Source: Antedon mediterranea
Lineage: Eukaryota > Echinodermata > Crinoidea > Comatulida > Antedonidae
Length of the DNA: 64,000 nt
NCBI RefSeq assembly: GCF_964355755.1
Contig: NC_092676.1
Span: forward strand, 15,232,288-15,296,287
Direction of reading: 5' to 3'
Shown here: positions 55,601-64,000 of the stretch, piece by piece
Layout of the letters: each line of letters opens with the position of its first letter
How positions within the stretch are numbered: the stretch's first letter is position 1
The notes under the pieces: model-generated
Seen by the model: only the letters and a program-made list of their open reading frames with translations
Told to the model about the DNA's origin: nothing
The model's database searches: none
Translations under genes and position numbers: made by a program

Positions 55601-58600
55601 AAACTGACTTTTGTGGCGTTTGCATGTCACCCTTTTTGTACACCTGATTTTTCATTTTTGGCGCAGATTGTATGCTACTGTCGGTCCTCTATCCTACCTT
55701 TTCTAAAACTATACAGTACATACATTCTTCAAAATTCCAATTTCTAAAAAAACTATGTCATTGAGACTATCTTTAAAGATATATTGTCCTTCCAAAAACA
55801 TGAAAAATTAGGATTAATAAAAAAACAAGACTTAGAATATGCCATTTTACAGTTTTAATAGTCACTTCCGCAGAAAAAAAATTTTAAAAGATGTTTTCAC
55901 TTAAAAAAAGACAAAATAAACAGTTAAATTCAACCAAAAACCCATTGACTTCCGTCAATTTGACTATTGTATTTTTGTTTTAAATTACAGTTTTTTCAGG
56001 TGAATGTTATTGTTACATAAAAGCGGCATATTCAACAAAAACATTTAAAACAATTTTACATTTTTTGCTGGATAAATATTTTAAATGTATGATGTAATAC
56101 AATGAGTTAATTACTTATGACTTTTGTTAGACAATAATGTCTTGTAAACTTTGAAACAATTAGCCATGCAGTAGAATATCTCAAGGTTAGATATTTGAAC
56201 TGGTAGCATAATATTGTCCCCCACCCCTGACAAAATAATTTTTAAATTTCATACATCATACAATACAGTACAAGAGCATATTAAATACTTAGCTACACAA
56301 AAAAAAACCAAATAAAAAATAACAAGGAAAACACATTTTTAGGTATTTATTTTTTGATTGTAATTATATAGAAAATGGTTACCTTTAATTTCATTTACAG
56401 CTGATTCAACTGGTATGATCGCCAAATTAATGTCTGGATCTTTATAAAACAAAAAATAAGACATTCAAAAAAAAAATTGTGCAGTTTATTTATACTATAT
56501 GAAAACTGCCAAAGAAAAAAAAATAATGGATGATAATTTTGAAGCAGCTATTGTGTATATGTTTGCCCTACTCTGACATAGTTCACGTCAGAGTAGGGAA
56601 AACTTTTAGAATGAAAACTGTACTATAATAGTATCACACCCACTCATACAAAAAAAAATTACAAACACATTTTAAAATTCCGATTGGTCCATGAGGTACG
56701 TTTGACTACATTTGTGTATATTTTCTATGCTATAATTTACCCTTTGGATTTTTGAAATTATATTTAGATGGACTATTTTGTAATCATTAGTGACCATTTT
56801 AGGGAAGTTACAGCAAGACTGTATGATTAAATTAAAAAGCCCCTGCATCCCGCCTATTGTTGCTCACTCCGCTTTGCAAAGTACTAAATATTTTCGTTTT
56901 GGGCCCCTGCCTCTAAAATTAATCCTACACATGCCTGTGACAACACCCTTTCTATTACGCAATCCCTTTCTATTTCCATTCCGTTTATATTACATAACTG
57001 TGTTGACTTAGTGTGTTGTATAAACATGCCTAAATGAGTACAATACGATTACTTACACTTGCATTATGTACTGAAAAATGAAGGGAAATTTAATGTTTTA
57101 AGATAAAACTGTGTAGCACCACCTATCAGTGGGAAGCGCATGGGGACGCGCAAACTGGGAAATAAAGGAGAAACAAAACCAACTCAACTACTTGTGCAAC
57201 AAGTATAAAATAAACACAAAACAAAGCATAAGACACATTAAAGGAAACATAATTGATTAATGAAAATATATGCCTGGAATATACAACGTGCAAACATAAT
57301 TAAAAAGTACAATTACATTAAATAAACTTCACAATTTGTGGTACCACTTCCCAGCTCATTCCCAAACTGCACACATACTAATTTGTGGTACCACTTCCCA
57401 GCTCATTCCCAAACTGCACACATACTAATTTGTGGTACCACTTCCCAGCTCATTCCCAAACTGCACACATACTAATTTGTGGTACCACTTCCCAGCTCAT
57501 TCCCAAACTGCACACATACTAATTTGTGGTACCACTTCCCAGCTCTTTCCCTAACTGCACACATACTAATTTGTGGTACCACTTCCCAGCTCATTCCCAA
57601 ACTGCACACATACTAATTTGTGGTACCACTTCCCAGCTCATTCCCAAACTGCACACATACTAATTTGTGGTACCACTTCCCAGCTCATTCCCAAACTGCA
57701 CACATACTAATTTGTGGTACCACTTCCCAGCTCTTTCCCAAACTGCACACATACTAATTTGTGGTACCACTTCCCAGCTCTTTCCCAAACTGCACACATA
57801 CTAATTTGTGGTACCACTTCCCAGCTCATTCCCAAACTGCACACATACTAATTTGTGGTACCACTTCCCAGCTCTTTCCCAAACTGAACACATACTAATT
57901 TGTGGTACCACTTCCCAGCTCTTTCCCAAACTGCACACATACTAATTTGTGGTACCACTTCCCAGCTCATTCCCAAACTGCACACATACTAATTTGTGGT
58001 ACCACTTCCCAGCTCATTCCCAAACTGCACACATACTAATTTGTGGTACCACTTCCCAGCTCATTCCCAAACTGCACACATACTAATTTGTGGTACCACT
58101 TCCCAGATCATTCCCAAACTGCACACATACTAATTTGTGGTACCACTTCCCAGCTCATTCCCAAACTGCACACATACTAATTTGTGGTACCACTTCCCAG
58201 CTCTTTCCCAAACTGCACACATACTAATTTGTGGTACCACTTCCCAGCTCATTCCCAAACTGCACACATACTAATTTGTGGTACCACTTTCCAGCTCATT
58301 CCCAAACTGCACACATACTAATTTGTGGTACCACTTCCCAGCTCATTCCCAAACTGCACACATACTAATTTGTGGTACCACTTCCCAGCTCATTCCCAAA
58401 CTGCACACATACTAATTTGTGGTACCACTTCCCAGCTCTTTTCCAAACTGCACACATACTAATTTGTGGTACCACTTCCCAGCTCATTCCCAAACTGCAC
58501 ACATACTAATTTGTGGTACCACTTCCCAGCTCATTCCCAATCTGCACACATACTAATTTGTGGTACCACTTCCCAGCTCATTCCCAAACTGCACACATAC

Positions 58601-61600
58601 TAATTTGTGGTACCACTTCCCAGCTCATTCCCAAACTGCACACATACTAATTTGTGGTACCACTTCCCAGCTCTTTCCCAAACTGCACACATACTAATTT
58701 GTGGTACCACTTCCCAGCTCTTTCCCAAACTGCACACATACTAATTTGTGGTACCACTTCCCAGCTCATTCCCAAACTGCACACATACTAATTTGTGGTA
58801 CCACTTCCCAGCTCATTCCCAAACTGCACACATACTAATTTGTGGTACCACTTCCCAGCTCATTCCCAATCTGCACACATACTAATTTGTGGTACCACTT
58901 CCCAGCTCATTCCCAAACTGCACACATACTAATTTGTGGTACCACTTCCAGCTCTTTCCCAAACTGCACACATACTAATTTGTGGTACCACTTCCCAGCT
59001 CATTCCCAAACTGCACACATACTAATTTGTGGTACCACTTCCCAGCTCATTCCCAAACTGCACACATACTAATTTGTGGTACCACTTCCCAGCTCATTCC
59101 CAAACTGCACACATACTAATTTGTGATACCACTTCCCAGCTCTTTCCCAAACTGAACACATACTAATTTGTGGTACCACTTCCCAGCTCTTTCCCAAACT
59201 GCACACATACTAATTTGTGGTACCACTTCCCAGCTCATTCCCAAACTGCACACATACTAATTTGTGGTACCACTTCCCAGCTCATTCCCAAACTGCACAC
59301 ATACTAATTTGTGGTACCACTTCCCAGCTCATTCCCAAACTGCACACATACTAATTTGTGGTACCACTTCCCAGCTCATTCCCAAACTGCACACATACTA
59401 ATTTGTGGTACCACTTCCCAGCTCATTCCCAAACTGCACACATACTAATTTGTGGTACCACTTCCCAGCTCTTTCCCAAACTGAACACATACTAATTTGT
59501 GGTACCACTTCCCAGCTCTTTCCCTAACTGCACACATACTAATTTGTGGTACCACTTCCCAGCTCTTTCCCAAACTGCACACATACTAATTTGTGGTACC
59601 ACTTCCCAGCTCATTCCCTAACTGCACACATACTAATTTGTGGTACCACTTCCCAGCTCATTCCCAAACTGCACACATACTAATTTGTGGTACCACTTCC
59701 CAGCTCTTTCCCAAACTGCACACATACTAATTTGTGGTACCACTTCCCAGCTCATTCCCAAACTGCACACATACTAATTTGTGGTACCACTTCCCAGCTC
59801 ATTCCCAAACTGCACACATACTAATTTGTGGTACCACTTCCCAGCTCTTTCCCAAACTGAACACATACTAATTTGTGGTACCACTTCCCAGCTCATTCCC
59901 AATCTGCACACATACTAATTTGTGGTACCACTTCCCAGCTCATTCCCAAACTGCACACATACTAATTTGTGGTACCACTTCCCAGCTCATTCCCAAACTG
60001 CACACATACTAATTTGTGGTACCACTTCCCAGCTCTTTCCCAAACTGCACACATACTAATTTGTGGTACCACTTCCCAGCTCTTTCCCAAACTGCACACA
60101 TACTAATTTGTGGTACCACTTCCCAGCTCATTCCCAAACTGCACACATACTAATTTGTGGTACCACTTCCCAGCTCATTCCCAAACTGCACACATACTAA
60201 TTTGTGGTACCACTTCCCAGCTCATTCCCAATCTGCACACATACTAATTTGTGGTACCACTTCCCAGCTCATTCCCAAACTGCACACATACTAATTTGTG
60301 GTACCACTTCCAGCTCTTTCCCAAACTGCACACATACTAATTTGTGGTACCACTTCCCAGCTCATTCCCAAACTGCACACATACTAATTTGTGGTACCAC
60401 TTCCCAGCTCATTCCCAAACTGCACACATACTAATTTGTGGTACCACTTCCCAGCTCATTCCCAAACTGCACACATACTAATTTGTGATACCACTTCCCA
60501 GCTCTTTCCCAAACTGAACACATACTAATTTGTGGTACCACTTCCCAGCTCTTTCCCAAACTGCACACATACTAATTTGTGGTACCACTTCCCAGCTCAT
60601 TCCCAAACTGCACACATACTAATTTGTGGTACCACTTCCCAGCTCATTCCCAAACTGCACACATACTAATTTGTGGTACCACTTCCCAGCTCATTCCCAA
60701 ACTGCACACATACTAATTTGTGGTACCACTTCCCAGCTCATTCCCAAACTGCACACATACTAATTTGTGGTACCACTTCCCAGCTCATTCCCAAACTGCA
60801 CACATACTAATTTGTGGTACCACTTCCCAGCTCTTTCCCAAACTGAACACATACTAATTTGTGGTACCACTTCCCAGCTCTTTCCCTAACTGCACACATA
60901 CTAATTTGTGGTACCACTTCCCAGCTCTTTCCCAAACTGCACACATACTAATTTGTGGTACCACTTCCCAGCTCATTCCCTAACTGCACACATACTAATT
61001 TGTGGTACCACTTCCCAGCTCATTCCCAAACTGCACACATACTAATTTGTGGTACCACTTCCCAGCTCTTTCCCAAACTGCACACATACTAATTTGTGGT
61101 ACCACTTCCCAGCTCATTCCCAAACTGCACACATACTAATTTGTGGTACCACTTCCCAGCTCATTCCCAAACTGCACACATACTAATTTGTGGTACCACT
61201 TCCCAGCTCTTTCCCAAACTGAACACATACTAATTTGTGGTACCACTTCCCAGCTCATTCCCAAACTGCACACATACTAATTTGTGGTACCACTTCCCAG
61301 CTCATTCCCAAACTGCACACATACTAATTTGTTGAAATTGATTGATATTATTGTTTGTACTTTGCATTAAAAAAAATACCCTGAAAAAGGTTACTTACTT
61401 TCATCTGTAACACCACCATCACATGTGTCTTTATTAAGCATTTTGTCTGAAAACAATGACAAGAATGCATTACAGTATAACATAATGTAGTTTTATTTAA
61501 GTTTTAGGTTAGTTACAAAATCCATTTAGAGTTTTCTAATTTGTTAAATGGAAATTAATAAAGTCACTTCTGCAGAAAATTTTTTAAAAGATAATGTTTT

Positions 61601-63278
61601 TACTTATAAAAAGACAAAATAAACAGTTTCAACCAATAACCCATTGACTACCCGTCAATTTGAAAATACCCTGAAAGGTTTCTTACTTTCATCTGTAACA
61701 CCACCATCACCTTTGTCATTATTAGGCGTTTTGTCTGAAAACAATGACAAGAATGCATTACAGTATAACATAATGTAGTTTTATTTAAGTTTTAGGTTAG
61801 TTACAAATTCAATTACAGTTTTCTAATTTTTAAATGGAAATCCTCAGCTCCTCAAGTTAGATTTCAAAAAGGAAATGGGAGCATAAGTTCCCCTGTCCCT
61901 TTTTTGAAAAGCTAAGAGAATAGGGTGCAGGTTAGGGAATATTGACTAGCAACATTATCTTACAAAAAGTAGGCCTACATGTGAATCTGAAAGTATCTGC
62001 TTAAAATAAAACTAAAATGAAACAAGAGGTGACGGAGGTCACTTAAAAATGGAATTTTACAGTTTTCAGCAAGGTATGGTTACATGAATTGTTGCCATCC
62101 ACCTAACTATATTATATGAAAGAAAATGATTATGAAATATATGGGTGTTATAATTATAGTTGATACATCTAAATGTTATTTAGGACGATATACTGCAGTC
62201 TTTGTATAGAAATGCAAGATATTTTGGTTTTAATTATCGTGAGAGTGGTCTCAAATGTGAGTCTCAATATATAGGTACGGAAAGTTGCAAGACTTCAATC
62301 AATCTTTTCACAGTTGGCAGGCCTAAGCCCAAATTTTGAATTAAGCATTCATATTAAAAATAGTAACAGTTTACAAGTAGCCCTTGCTAATAAATTAGCA
62401 CTACAAAAAAAAGTAATTCAGAATCATAAGATTAAGTAACTTTTAAAAAATCTTTAAACTCTTATGAATTTCATAAATCAATATGGCAATTAGAAAAATA
62501 CTAATACAAATTGTAAGAAAATAATGAAACAAAATACATGCATGGTCCATGCATACTTTTGTTGTGCATACAAAAATGCTAATAAACTAGTAATAAAATA
62601 AATAATAAAATTAAAATACAGCATTATTGGATGGTAGCTTATGTAGAATTGTTGCTTACCACAGCATTGCACTTTTTCTTTTAAGCTTTTCCAACGTTGT
62701 GGACAGAAACATTTTATCACTGTGAGTATTGCTCCCACTATTGCACCACCAACAACTACAACTATGTTACAACAAAAGACAAGATATAGGATAAAAACAC
62801 TACCGGTATTTATAAAGATCATTTGAAAAGAAAAGTTAAAGCAGAGCCTAGGGCCAAAATTGCTGGTATTTATACAAATGCGATATAGAGTAATTCTCTG
62901 TCTACACCATCAAACTTTATGTGACAAAAAAAGTGTAATGTGCCCAAATATGGTATTGATATGACATCATCATGTCAATATATGATGGGCACATCACATT
63001 TTTTGTCACATGGTGGGGCTGAGGTAAGATAATTTTACGAATATGGACGGAAATTGCACTGTAATTTATTTGGATACTGTAGCATTGCAATGATGATGTT
63101 TGCAGAACGTCGGTGTAGATAGAGCTTAAGATTGCAGTATACAGTGTCAGTAGTTATTCTCAGATCTACATTACTGTCTTCAGTTAATTGGCTTTACAGT
63201 GCATACCATAAACCGGCCAAAACTTGAGTGCTTCTGTGAGAGAGGTATTATTAGTGGCTTCTGTGCTGTTAGACATAT
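34272..63278 (-). CDS. Transmembrane death-domain protein with repeated exon cassette
   Basis: I know no named family with this architecture. Seventeen exons, all phase 1-1 except the last, join into one open frame of about 438 residues. The order is a glycosylation-rich N terminus without a signal peptide (MSNSTEATNNTS), one hydrophobic helix (VYVVVVGGAIVGAILTVI), a basic cysteine-containing juxtamembrane segment, a linker of 16-, 16-, 19- and 21-residue modules repeated with cassette duplication, and a C-terminal death domain. Positive charges after the helix predict the N terminus outside and the death domain in the cytosol, as in signalling receptors that recruit death-domain adaptors. 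Each junction codon was checked and stays open. The model is inferred from sequence alone; alternative skipping of in-frame modules would be easy because all are phase 1-1. A further upstream exon is possible. Confidence 0.7.
34664..35250. other. Last-intron sequence before the satellite
   Basis: AT-rich intron with no exon recognised. Confidence 0.5.
35251..35453 (+). other. 66-codon open frame at satellite unit end
   Basis: Every intact unit carries a frame beginning CRKVVSRLIV and ending NNRKFRKMFLLD before TAG, with protein-like composition (CGDNRMDPRPGYLRLLNN). In internal copies a stop lies just upstream and there is no ATG; only the outermost left copy gains an ATG from flanking sequence. 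It may be the relic 3' end of a transposon gene. I do not recognise it. Confidence 0.3.
35251..40350. repeat. Head-to-head array of 958-bp satellite units
   Basis: Units start at 35251, 36209 and 37167 in one orientation; the third is cut after 257 bp at 37423. From 37420 the same unit runs in the opposite orientation: a 57-bp end (37420-37476), then full units 37477-38434, 38435-39392 and 39393-40350. Both outer edges carry GTCGTAAGGTAGTTTCCCG, facing inwards. The inversion joint shares GTTG. Left-arm copies read ...AACGTTTTTTA-like and right-arm copies ...AACGATTTTTA at the same place, so the arms differ by fixed variants. The array lies within the last intron of the death-domain gene and abuts the first 5-kb cassette. 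Confidence 0.95.
40879..40935 (-). CDS. Linker mini-exon PDI, unit 1
   Basis: 57 nt, phase 1-1, encoding PDINLAIIPVESAVNEIK between a TTTATAAAG acceptor and GTAACC donor. In the model it joins directly to the death-domain exon. Confidence 0.65.
41062..41094. repeat. 12-bp-stem hairpin, unit 1
   Basis: CCCTACTCTGAC, a 9-nt loop, then GTCAGAGTAGGG. The same hairpin recurs at 46070-46102, 51130-51162 and 56566-56598. No function is assigned. Confidence 0.85.
41829..42781. repeat. 47-bp minisatellite, unit 1 (about 20 copies)
   Basis: Contiguous copies of a 47-bp unit containing AATTTGTGGTACCACTTCCC and AGCTCATTCCCAAACTGCAC. Copies differ by CATT/CTTT and a few single bases. There are no spacers. 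Confidence 0.98.
42849..42896 (-). CDS. Linker mini-exon KMP, unit 1
   Basis: 48 nt, phase 1-1, encoding KMPNKDTCDGGVTDE. The acceptor is TTGTTTTCAG and the donor GTAAGT. It is a duplicate of the neighbouring KTP exon 289 bp away. Confidence 0.65.
43138..43185 (-). CDS. Linker mini-exon KTP, unit 1
   Basis: 48 nt, phase 1-1, encoding KTPNNDKGDGGVTDE. The acceptor is TTGTTTTCAG and the donor GTAAGA. Confidence 0.65.
44269..44520. repeat. 42-bp minisatellite, unit 1 (6 copies)
   Basis: Exactly 252 bp of a 42-bp unit (AACGACAGGGGCCGAGATGC, then ACCAGTACAACGTGGCAACC). It is open in all six frames because 42 is divisible by three and the unit contains no stop trinucleotide on either strand. Confidence 0.97.
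44798..44860 (-). CDS. Linker mini-exon KAE, unit 1
   Basis: 63 nt, phase 1-1, encoding KAEISINGGTETDPLLFADS. The acceptor is TATAAAAATAG and the donor GTAAGTAAG. Confidence 0.65.
45887..45943 (-). CDS. Linker mini-exon PDI, unit 2
   Basis: 57 nt, phase 1-1, same sequence as the unit 1 copy (PDINLAIIPVESAVNEIK), with intact splice sites. Confidence 0.63.
46837..47790. repeat. 47-bp minisatellite, unit 2 (about 20 copies)
   Basis: Same monomer order and same variant positions as unit 1, showing that the array was copied along with the cassette and did not arise independently. Confidence 0.98.
47857..47904 (-). CDS. Linker mini-exon KMP, unit 2
   Basis: 48 nt, phase 1-1, identical in product to the unit 1 copy. 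Confidence 0.63.
48146..48193 (-). CDS. Linker mini-exon KTP, unit 2
   Basis: 48 nt, phase 1-1, identical in product to the unit 1 copy. Confidence 0.63.
49267..49560. repeat. 42-bp minisatellite, unit 2 (7 copies)
   Basis: 294 bp. One copy carries ACCGACAGG in place of AACGACAGG. Confidence 0.97.
49844..49906 (-). CDS. Linker mini-exon KAE, unit 2
   Basis: 63 nt, phase 1-1, same product as unit 1 (KAEISINGGTETDPLLFADS). Confidence 0.63.
50947..51003 (-). CDS. Linker mini-exon PDI, unit 3
   Basis: 57 nt, phase 1-1, same product as the other PDI copies. In the model it joins directly to a KTP exon because the KMP exon of this unit is deleted; the reading frame is unaffected. Confidence 0.63.
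51897..52850. repeat. 47-bp minisatellite, unit 3 (about 20 copies)
   Basis: Same variant order as units 1 and 2 with a few private changes (for example TACAAATTTG near 52082 and CCCGGCTC near 52243). Confidence 0.98.
52851..52890. other. Deletion scar replacing the KMP exon in unit 3
   Basis: After GATTGATATTAT the sequence becomes a TA-rich run and resumes at ACATAATGTAGTTTT. Relative to units 1, 2 and 4 the KMP exon and its splice sites are missing. Confidence 0.9.
53098..53145 (-). CDS. Linker mini-exon KTP, unit 3
   Basis: 48 nt, phase 1-1, same product as the other KTP copies, with intact TTTTCAG acceptor and GTAAGA donor. Confidence 0.63.
54224..55021. repeat. 42-bp minisatellite, unit 3 (19 copies)
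   Basis: 798 bp, exactly 19 units. Early copies read GCCGACATG and later ones mostly GCCGAGATG, with interspersed variants. The plus strand has a 312-codon open frame here purely from the repeat. Confidence 0.97.
55299..55361 (-). CDS. Linker mini-exon KAE, unit 3
   Basis: 63 nt, phase 1-1, same product as the other KAE copies. Confidence 0.63.
56383..56439 (-). CDS. Linker mini-exon PDI, unit 4
   Basis: 57 nt, phase 1-1, same product as the other PDI copies although this is the most diverged cassette. Confidence 0.65.
57332..61331. repeat. 47-bp minisatellite, unit 4 (about 85 copies)
   Basis: About 4.0 kb. A higher-order repeat is visible: markers such as the one-base-short monomer ACCACTTCCAGCTC (near 58942 and 60304) and CTTTCCCTAACTGC (near 59520 and 60882) recur 1362 bp apart, which equals 29 monomers minus one base. 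Confidence 0.97.
61399..61446 (-). CDS. Linker mini-exon KMP, unit 4
   Basis: 48 nt, phase 1-1, encoding KMLNKDTCDGGVTDE; the proline of other copies is leucine here. Splice sites are intact. Confidence 0.65.
61687..61734 (-). CDS. Linker mini-exon KTP, unit 4
   Basis: 48 nt, phase 1-1, same product as the other KTP copies. In the model it is the first linker exon after the transmembrane exon, and the junction codon is GAC. Confidence 0.65.
62660..62761 (-). CDS. Transmembrane exon of the death-domain gene
   Basis: 102 nt, phase 1-1. It encodes a hydrophobic segment (VVVGGAIVGAILTVI) with small residues in a GxxxG-like pattern, followed by KCFCPQRWKSLKEKVQCC. The basic residues and clustered cysteines suggest the cytosolic side and possible palmitoylation. 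The acceptor is GTAACATAG and the donor GTAAGC. An unspliced frame reading upstream into the intron also opens with an ATG at 62822 and could be an alternative start. Confidence 0.72.
62892..63130. mobile_element. Palindromic MITE in intron 1 of the death-domain gene
   Basis: The outer inverted ends are CTCTGTCTACACC and GGTGTAGATAGAG. A nearly perfect inner hairpin (about 62920-63011) pairs ATGTGACAAAAAAAGTG with its complement. TTAA adjoins the right end but the left end is TAATT, so the target duplication is uncertain. Confidence 0.6.
63207..63278 (-). CDS. First visible exon of the death-domain gene
   Basis: 72 nt after acceptor TTTTTTATAG, with ATG two bases in (63276). It encodes MSNSTEATNNTSLTEALKFW and PVY and leaves 1 nt in phase 1 before GTATGC. 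Three overlapping NxS/T sequons (N3, N9, N10) in the first 12 residues and no signal peptide suggest a signal-anchor protein with its N terminus outside. The acceptor means at least one 5' exon lies upstream; it may be only untranslated. Confidence 0.6.
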
Positions 63279-64000
63279 CTATAAAAAAAAATGTTAAATT
63301 TGAATACACAGTTATTAACTGAAAAATTTGTCGACTTTACAAAGTAGTATAATGTTTACCTAAAAACGTTCATATCTATTCATTTCTTTTGAACTAATAT
63401 CTGAATTTTATCAACACATTTTTACAAATACTTATTTTCAGGGGAGTATAATACTACAGTATGTCTAGATAGAGGCGAAAGAGGAAACCAAAATGACTAA
63501 TGCAGTTTGTACCCACATGGATTTCTATAGTGTTAAATTATTAAATAATAAAAAATAGTTTATAAATAGAAAATGATTGATGTTATGCTTGCAGGATGTT
63601 TTTTGTAGACAATCCATGAGTATGGTGGATGAAGTATTTTAAAAGAATTTTGAGTAATTTTAAGGGGTAAGTATGAAACAGAGCAACAAATCCTACCACC
63701 AGGGAGCAGCCACCTGTTTGGAATTGATTATTAATGGTATTTTACAAATTTAAAAGCTTAAATCTTTCAGAAACTGATGAAATTTAAGTTAAAAGTGAAT
63801 TTCTCGCTGTCGCAATTCCAGAATCGAATGCATTCGATCATCATAACAGTAACGAAACAAAGCGTTCATCTGTATGTATTGTATTCAGCGGTCAACTTTG
63901 AGGCGCTACCGATGAATTTATTTGGTCAAATAAATTCTAAACTAACATTTTTTATTTATTTCATTCCAGACCAACAGCAAATCATCACCACTAACAGGCT
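63279..64000. other. Sequence upstream of the death-domain gene
   Basis: No confident exon. A 16-bp palindrome ATCGAATGCATTCGAT lies at 63823-63838, and plus-strand acceptor-like sequence TTATTTCATTCCAG lies just before the right edge (63969). Confidence 0.45.

Larger units (their letters stand above)
50405..55850. repeat. 5-kb cassette, unit 3
   Basis: About 5446 bp. It has 19 copies of the 42-bp repeat and a duplicated TTGACTTCCGTCAAT word near 50500-50530. A deletion at about 52866-52890, replaced by an AT run, removes one mini-exon. Confidence 0.95.
55851..62180. repeat. 5-kb cassette, unit 4 (truncated, minisatellite-expanded)
   Basis: This is the most diverged unit. Its 47-bp array is expanded to about 4 kb. 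It stops matching the others at about 62172-62180 and therefore lacks the 42-bp minisatellite and the 21-residue mini-exon. Confidence 0.93.

Noticed and set aside
63594-63666. Plus-strand exon candidate between GCTTGCAG and GTAAGTATG
   Set aside because: Good splice-like edges, but in-frame stops appear and no adjoining exons are seen.

Overview
This is an AT-rich metazoan genomic window: split genes, GT-AG introns of hundreds to thousands of bases, tandem minisatellites and many transposon scraps. The overused palindrome TAGGCCTA and the gene content suggest a marine invertebrate deuterostome such as an echinoderm. That assignment is inference and is held loosely.

Two genes can be reconstructed, both on the minus strand. 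Positions 890-29585 hold the 5' half of an LRP4 (MEGF7) orthologue: a signal-peptide exon, eight LDL-receptor class A repeats each on its own exon, two EGF modules, and the whole first six-bladed YWTD propeller. All splice junctions are consistent (2086 nt, open throughout). The next EGF, the other propellers, the membrane segment and the tail should lie beyond the left edge.

Positions 34272-63278 hold a second gene that I do not recognise as any named family. It predicts a short N-glycosylated ectodomain without a signal peptide, one transmembrane helix, a basic cysteine-rich juxtamembrane stretch, a linker built from repeated 16-, 16-, 19- and 21-residue phase 1-1 mini-exons, and a C-terminal death domain. 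The linker exons sit in four tandem copies of a roughly 5-kb genomic cassette (about 40351-62180). Each cassette also carries a 47-bp minisatellite, expanded to about 4 kb in the copy nearest the 5' end. The first three also carry a 42-bp minisatellite (6, 7 and 19 copies). One cassette has lost one mini-exon. The reconstructed reading frame stays open through 14 repeated exons of about 48-63 nt and into the death domain, about 438 residues in all.

The last intron of the death-domain gene contains a 5.1-kb head-to-head satellite (35251-40350) of 958-bp units, two and a fraction in one orientation and three and a fraction in the other. The intergenic region (about 29.6-34.3 kb) holds paired MITEs, perfect palindromes and a weak orphan ORF. 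LRP4 introns hold a 1.6-kb element with long inverted repeats made of CGGCC-containing subrepeats, a tRNA-derived SINE, a LINE-like tail and a TAGTTGTCC minisatellite.
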